Positions 42,501 through 48,500 of a DNA stretch of 64,000 nt are shown here, in pieces. Source of the stretch: Phorcus lineatus (lineage: Eukaryota > Mollusca > Gastropoda > Trochida > Trochidae); NCBI GenBank assembly GCA_921293015.1, contig OV121084.1:50937864-51001863 (forward strand), given 5' to 3'. The position numbers and the translations under genes were made by a program. The first letter of the stretch is position 1. Each line of letters opens with the position of its first letter. The notes beneath the pieces were generated by a model. The model saw nothing but the letters and a program-made list of their open reading frames with translations. It was not told where the DNA came from and searched no databases.

Positions 42501-45500
42501 AATTCATTGCAGTGTTTATATACGCAGTGTGCTACCAATAATAGAGGTGTGAGGTGCTGAGGGATTGAATCTGTTTCAGAGCTTGTGTACACATGCTTCA
42601 CATGCTGGGTCAGAAACACCAGATCAACTAAACAACATCAGAGCTAACTTATCATATTCATCGCTAGAGCAGAGATGTCGACACTACTAGAAAGACGGAG
42701 GCAATGGATCAATTACTTTCAGGATCCACTTAAAAGGAGAGTCCTACCTTGGAAGTTTTAGTTTTAAATGAAATTTTAGGAGATCTTCCTATTTGTCTGG
42801 ATATAAACACATGGTCATTTCTCAATCTAGTTGAAATTTCTTTCACAGGGACAGTAGCATGTTTTGTGAAAGATCTATTTCTTCAAATTTTCCCCAATAA
42901 ATATTAGTTAATGTATCATCTTCAGAGGGTCAAAACATCTCAATCCAGTCATCTGCAGTCATAAAGGGAATAATAAAGCATAGAGCAAAAACCATTGGCA
43001 GCCACTTTTGCTTGAACATATTTTGATCATTTGAGATAGGGAAATGGATTCATATAGATTTGTACGAAGGTTCGTTTTAAAACTACTTTTTTTTATTAAT
43101 AAACAATGTCTTGAAATTGGAAACGTGTATTTCCGTTGTCTTGAGGTCCACTTTATTTATCTTAAAACACATGCTTTTGTCAATTTATTGATTAAATATT
43201 ACTTGCATTAGATGATAACATTTGAGAAGAGTAATACACATTATTTTACAAAATACATGTCCTGAGATGAGGTGATATGGGTTGTAACGCCGCTTTTAAG
43301 AGTATTTCACTTAAATCGCGGCTGCTAGTAATAATGCAGGGAGAAAGCCCGCAACACCATTGTGGCTATGCATTGCGGTGAAACCTGTGAGCATCGACTG
43401 GAACTTGAGGTAGTAAACCCTGACAGCAAGGATGCCCAGTAATCACCATCTCTGGTAAGTCTGAGTTGGAATCCAAATTCTCAGTTCCAATCAATCAATT
43501 TCAAAAGATTAACACTTAACTGCCTTTCTAAATATTCCATCTTTCCAAAGCAAAACTGAATTATCCATCCCAATGTTTTATTGAATTTACTTCATAAATG
43601 TTAGCCTCTGGATATCAACAAACTTCTGAAGAACTATGTCTGTAAACAATCATGTGAAATCATCAATAGAAATAGCAGTCATACTGTCTGGGCAAACACG
43701 GAGGAGCAATATTAAAACTATCATTGCTGTATGAAATCAGAATCTTATTGCACCAGTGACCTTTACGTCCCTCTGATGAATTGTGTTCACTGTTGGGGTA
43801 AATTCCAGGCATTAACACAGAGGAGGAAATGAGGGGAGATGTTTGAGTTGCTTAATCAGACAGGGGATCAGGAATGGCTTGTTGAGTCTGTATCACTTCT
43901 AGAACTTGTTGCTTGTAACATGGCTCACTGGCAACCATTTGATCTCCTGATAGCAGCACGGCTAACAAAACATGTATGAATACTTCTGGCAGAAAGGATG
44001 ATTTCTTTTGTCTAGAAAGAACATGACAGAGATAACAAGGGATGAATGAATTCTTCAGGCAGAATGGACACGTTCATCAGGCTATTATGATTATTATCAT
44101 GTTACAAAACAGAGGAAAGAAAGGATAACTTTCTGGATTTTACCAGGTTATTTTCCATACCTAACATTATTTCAACAGCATAAGAGATTTGCTGACTTTA
44201 ATCCATGGATGTTTTTGACTGAAATACAAGGTAACCAGTGGTGTTTGTGAAGTGACTCGATACTGAAATACAGCAAGATGAATATTCTGCTCTCTGAATG
44301 TAAAGTAGAACAAGGAGTCTCACAGCACCTGAATACTGAATGAGACCATATCTAAGTCTTTGGAGAATGGATCAGCACTAAGAGAGAGCTTTCCTGTCTC
44401 ATTATTTTAATGAAGGCCTTGTCACTAAGCTATCACACTTGAAAATAAAAAACATCCATTGTACAAATATTCATACACTATCATTTTCACTTTTCTTCCT
44501 TGTCAAATCATCTCCTTTTTGTTACTTCTTTATGGATCCAAATCTGTCATAACCATTTGTAAAAATAACCAATCAAATATGCAGGTGTAATCAAGAGGAC
44601 AAATGAGGCTATAAGGAGGGGAAATCTGTAGTTTATTAAGCAATAACCATGACCAGATAAACCAAGTATTTAATGCTCCTGCCTCCTCAAAGTCTACAGA
44701 GCCAAACTACTGCTAATGTAGCAGGTCTAGTGTTGGCACAGGTTCAATGCCGTGAGGCAGAACACCATCAACCACTTGTTGGAGAGATAAAGTGCATACC
44801 TGAGGAACCGTGTTGCAGGCAGGGGGATCTGGCACCATCTCCAGGTAAGCATTCTCCCCATCCCCCCTTACCCCCCATTCAGGATCACATTCCCCTCCAA
44901 TTATCTCCAGGTAACCTCATCCCCATCCCGATTCCAGACCAAGCTCCCTCTTATGAACTCAATGCCCCTTACTCTATGAAAGATTCCAACACCTATGCAG
45001 ATACAGTTGAAGAATGGTTGCATTTTGTTGTTTATCTCTGTTACCTACAGGAATATAATTCCTTACAATATTTTCAACCTTTTTGTGTGAATAAAATCAA
45101 GAAAAGTAACAAAATTCACAGTAAGCAGGAATGGAAATTACCATGAATTTAAATGTGGGAATCCACTATGTTAACTAAATTGAATGCCTGTAGTACTTTC
45201 ATAAGTTAACAATCCTATTAAACAAACCTACGTTTCATGAGCTTCAGAAATTTTTTGATCAAAAGAAGGAACAGCAATTTGGTTAACATGAAAGTTCTTT
45301 TAAAATTCATGAAGTTTAGAAAATAAACAACTGATACATTGCTATACTGGTATCAAACTATCGGCAAAAGTAAAAATTCTGATACTCTTTCAGGATAATG
45401 CACTGAAGAAAACAAAATATAATTAACCCCTTAAAAGATATTGACAATTGAATTGAATTGAGGATTGACAAATCTTGTTGGCTGTTGGTCCAAACGAACA

Positions 45501-48500
45501 AAGGACTTATCCAGAAAAAGTAGGATGGAACAGTCAAGCATCTTACAACTGTTTGACCACAAATTTCAAAAACAGATTCTATATAAGTACCAAAAACTAT
45601 ATTGATATTCTATCTATTTCAAGATTCACTAGTATTCAAATTATACCAAAATCTATATTTAACAAGCAGACAGAGTCAGCTATATCCCCCACCAAAGGGA
45701 AAGGGTAGTTAAGGATACTAGTTGTGGAATATTGAACAGTGATCATGTTGTTTTTCTACAAACAACCTTTAAGAAATCCTATGTTATGTTTCCATGGAAA
45801 CGGGTAAAAATAAAAATGCAAAGAAGTTGAAAACCCCAAAAGGCACATCTCCGCATGATGCCCGTTGCACATACCAAGTTTCGTCGAGATAGGTCTCACC
45901 ATTTTGGAGTTATGCTCCGGAAACAAAATCCTATGTTACGTTTCCATGGAAACGGGTAAAAATAAAAAAGCAAAGAAGTTGAAAACCCCAAAAGGCACAT
46001 CTCCGCATGATGCCCGTTGCACATACCAAGTTTCGTCGAGATAGGTCTCACCGTTTTGGAGTTGTGCTCCGGAAACATTATCGGGACGGACGGACGGACG
46101 GACGAACGGAGACCATTTCAATATCCCCCACCAACTACGTTGGGCGGGGGATAAAAAAGTCTCAGTCAAAGTTTTTTCAAAGAATGAATTAATTCAATTT
46201 CAGCTGAAGGAAATGAATTCTGGAACTGCAATCATGGCTTAAAGATGAGTGATAGTGTTTCCCCCTACTTCTATCAATCAAATTACCGGCGGCCTACTCC
46301 ATTTGCATCAGTCAAAGTCAGCCAGAAGAGTTATCTCACAAACGGACAATGTCTACAGAAATAGGGTTAGGAATGGCTTTCTGGCACCATCGGATCCCCG
46401 TGTCTAAGGTTACCAGAGATCAAGCACTCTCTGGGAGAATTAGGTGCAAACATTACTGTAGGTAGATGTAAACAGGTGAACATCACCTCCTGCCAGACCT
46501 GGTAACCGTAGAGCTTTGATTCCGATACAAGGACTTCCTGCCCACCTGACTTGAGTTGGAGCAGGAGCTGTTTGTTCAGGGTTACTGTACATGTAATGGG
46601 TCAGCACCTGTGGTGCTTTGGATAGGCAGCCATTCACAGGTTATGGACATTTGTTTAACTTGGTATCATCTTATTAGGGATAGGTGATGTTTTCCTGCCA
46701 CTCAGATCTTTTATAAATATGATGGGAAAGCCTATAGTGTTTTGTGGTAAAACAATTCACAAGTTATGAATGGTTGGTTTATTTAATAGCATATCGGGAT
46801 GAATGGAGGTGCGAGGTCACTGTTGTAGATGACAATAAGATTCTTTAGCCTTTTTTTTCATAAGAATAAATTACACTTCTATAGCCTGTGTGTCAGCACA
46901 GCTAGCTAATGACTGCTTCACAATTTCTATTGTTAAAATGATTTCAGATATTATTTTTAATGTTGCATTTAATGTTGTCAAAATTATTAACTTCTTCATA
47001 TTCATCAGGAAGAGGGATTATCAAGTGTTAATAACTTGAACTTACTGAACTTGCAAAAAACATTGTACAAATGAAACATGATTGAAAGAAGAGGCATATT
47101 CTTATTCAAAATTACGACCTGCCAAGTGCAACAGATGTATCAGACAGGCCGAAATCACCTTAGGCAATTTAAGGATAATTGAACAAACAAATCACAAATT
47201 ATTTGTTTTGTGTCAATGTTTTTATTTATATGCCAAAGCTTCTGGCAATTGTGAATAGTTTATTTATTTCTGGAAGGGAAAAATCTTGGTGGATATCTTA
47301 ATATCATCCCTGCTTGTGACAATGAAAAATTTGGAAAAACTGTTGGGAGTTAAGATATATCAAAAATAGTTGTGTAACAGGCCCATCCTTTAATGAAACT
47401 TGTTTGTCTGTATTGTTCCTGTTAATATCATAGCAAAACTAATTCAACTTGCTGGCATTGTTTTGTGAAACAGTCAGAAGCAGAACATACTATTAACAAC
47501 ATTATCTAGTTTGGGATTGCTTGGACTTACCATGGATAGTTTTATAGTTTTGGAAACTCTATACATGAAAGTTTTGCATGAATCGTGAATCTACATAAAA
47601 CATGTTGTTGGAAGAAGCCAGGATGGATATCACAATAGAATAGACCTTCACAGCCAATGAGGAATGGGGAATTCATCCAAATCATCATCTATCTACAGGT
47701 TCGATGTAAGGATCACGGCTATCTCATATTTGTCTCAACAGTAGATGTCAATATTATCAAAAAAACTTTAGATATCTAAATGTATTGTAACAACACCCAG
47801 TAAGTTAAACATGACCAGCTGCGATTATGACAACATGATTCTGGTGTTGTTTGGAAGCTGCAAGAGATGGTGACTCAGACTGTGTACTTACCCGTACTTT
47901 GGGTACAACTCTGCGCATACAGTCTGCATGGTTGTCTTGGAGGAGATCTGGAAGGTTGGTGATCACACTAATTCGCTGAACCTCTTGGCCCGAACTGCAA
48001 CGAAGACATATTAATATAAAAATCTCGTTATAACTTGAAATCTCAATTGTTTAGAAAGAGTTTCAGATTCACACCTGAACTATTTGCTGACCTTTCACAA
48101 CATAACTGACAGATTTGTTTCAGGTATTTCACACTAATGAATTCATATTGCACAATTAAGATAATATCATTTTAAGTATAAGTTTAAGTGTTTGACAGGC
48201 AAAGTAACTTGAAGTGTAGGGGCTGGATCTATGACTTTGGAGCTGGTATTTGTTGGAGAGAAATGGTAAAGCAAATGCAGGAGATGTTTTAAGAGAAGGC
48301 TATTTTTTTAAGAATTTGAATAACAGGACAGAAATTGAATGTTTGCACAAGCTGCAGAGCTTATATCAGTGATCAGATTGAAATTCTTTCTATGCAAAAC
48401 TAATATGGTTAATGGATAATTCAAATGGGTTACTTGCATGTGAAATACAATCTGAGCTTGGAATGCTGTGTGATACATCTAGTAGAAGCAGCTTGCTTTG

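Larger units (their letters stand above)
27994..47891. other. 19.9-kb intron between exons 2 and 3
   Basis: By far the largest confirmed intron. It holds two tRNA-SINE families, two Helitron-like elements and one local duplication, all listed separately. The remainder is AT-rich with no recognisable exon on either strand. The joined frame across it (VPKVR|EVLHV) needs no further exon. Confidence 0.8.

Noticed and set aside
44673-45146. The longest plus-strand open frame in the window (157 codons, Pro-rich centre)
   Set aside because: It lies inside the 19.9-kb PPP4R4 intron. Its middle consists of a short internal CTCCAGGTAA-containing repeat with C-rich runs. It resembles no protein I know and has no supporting splice structure.
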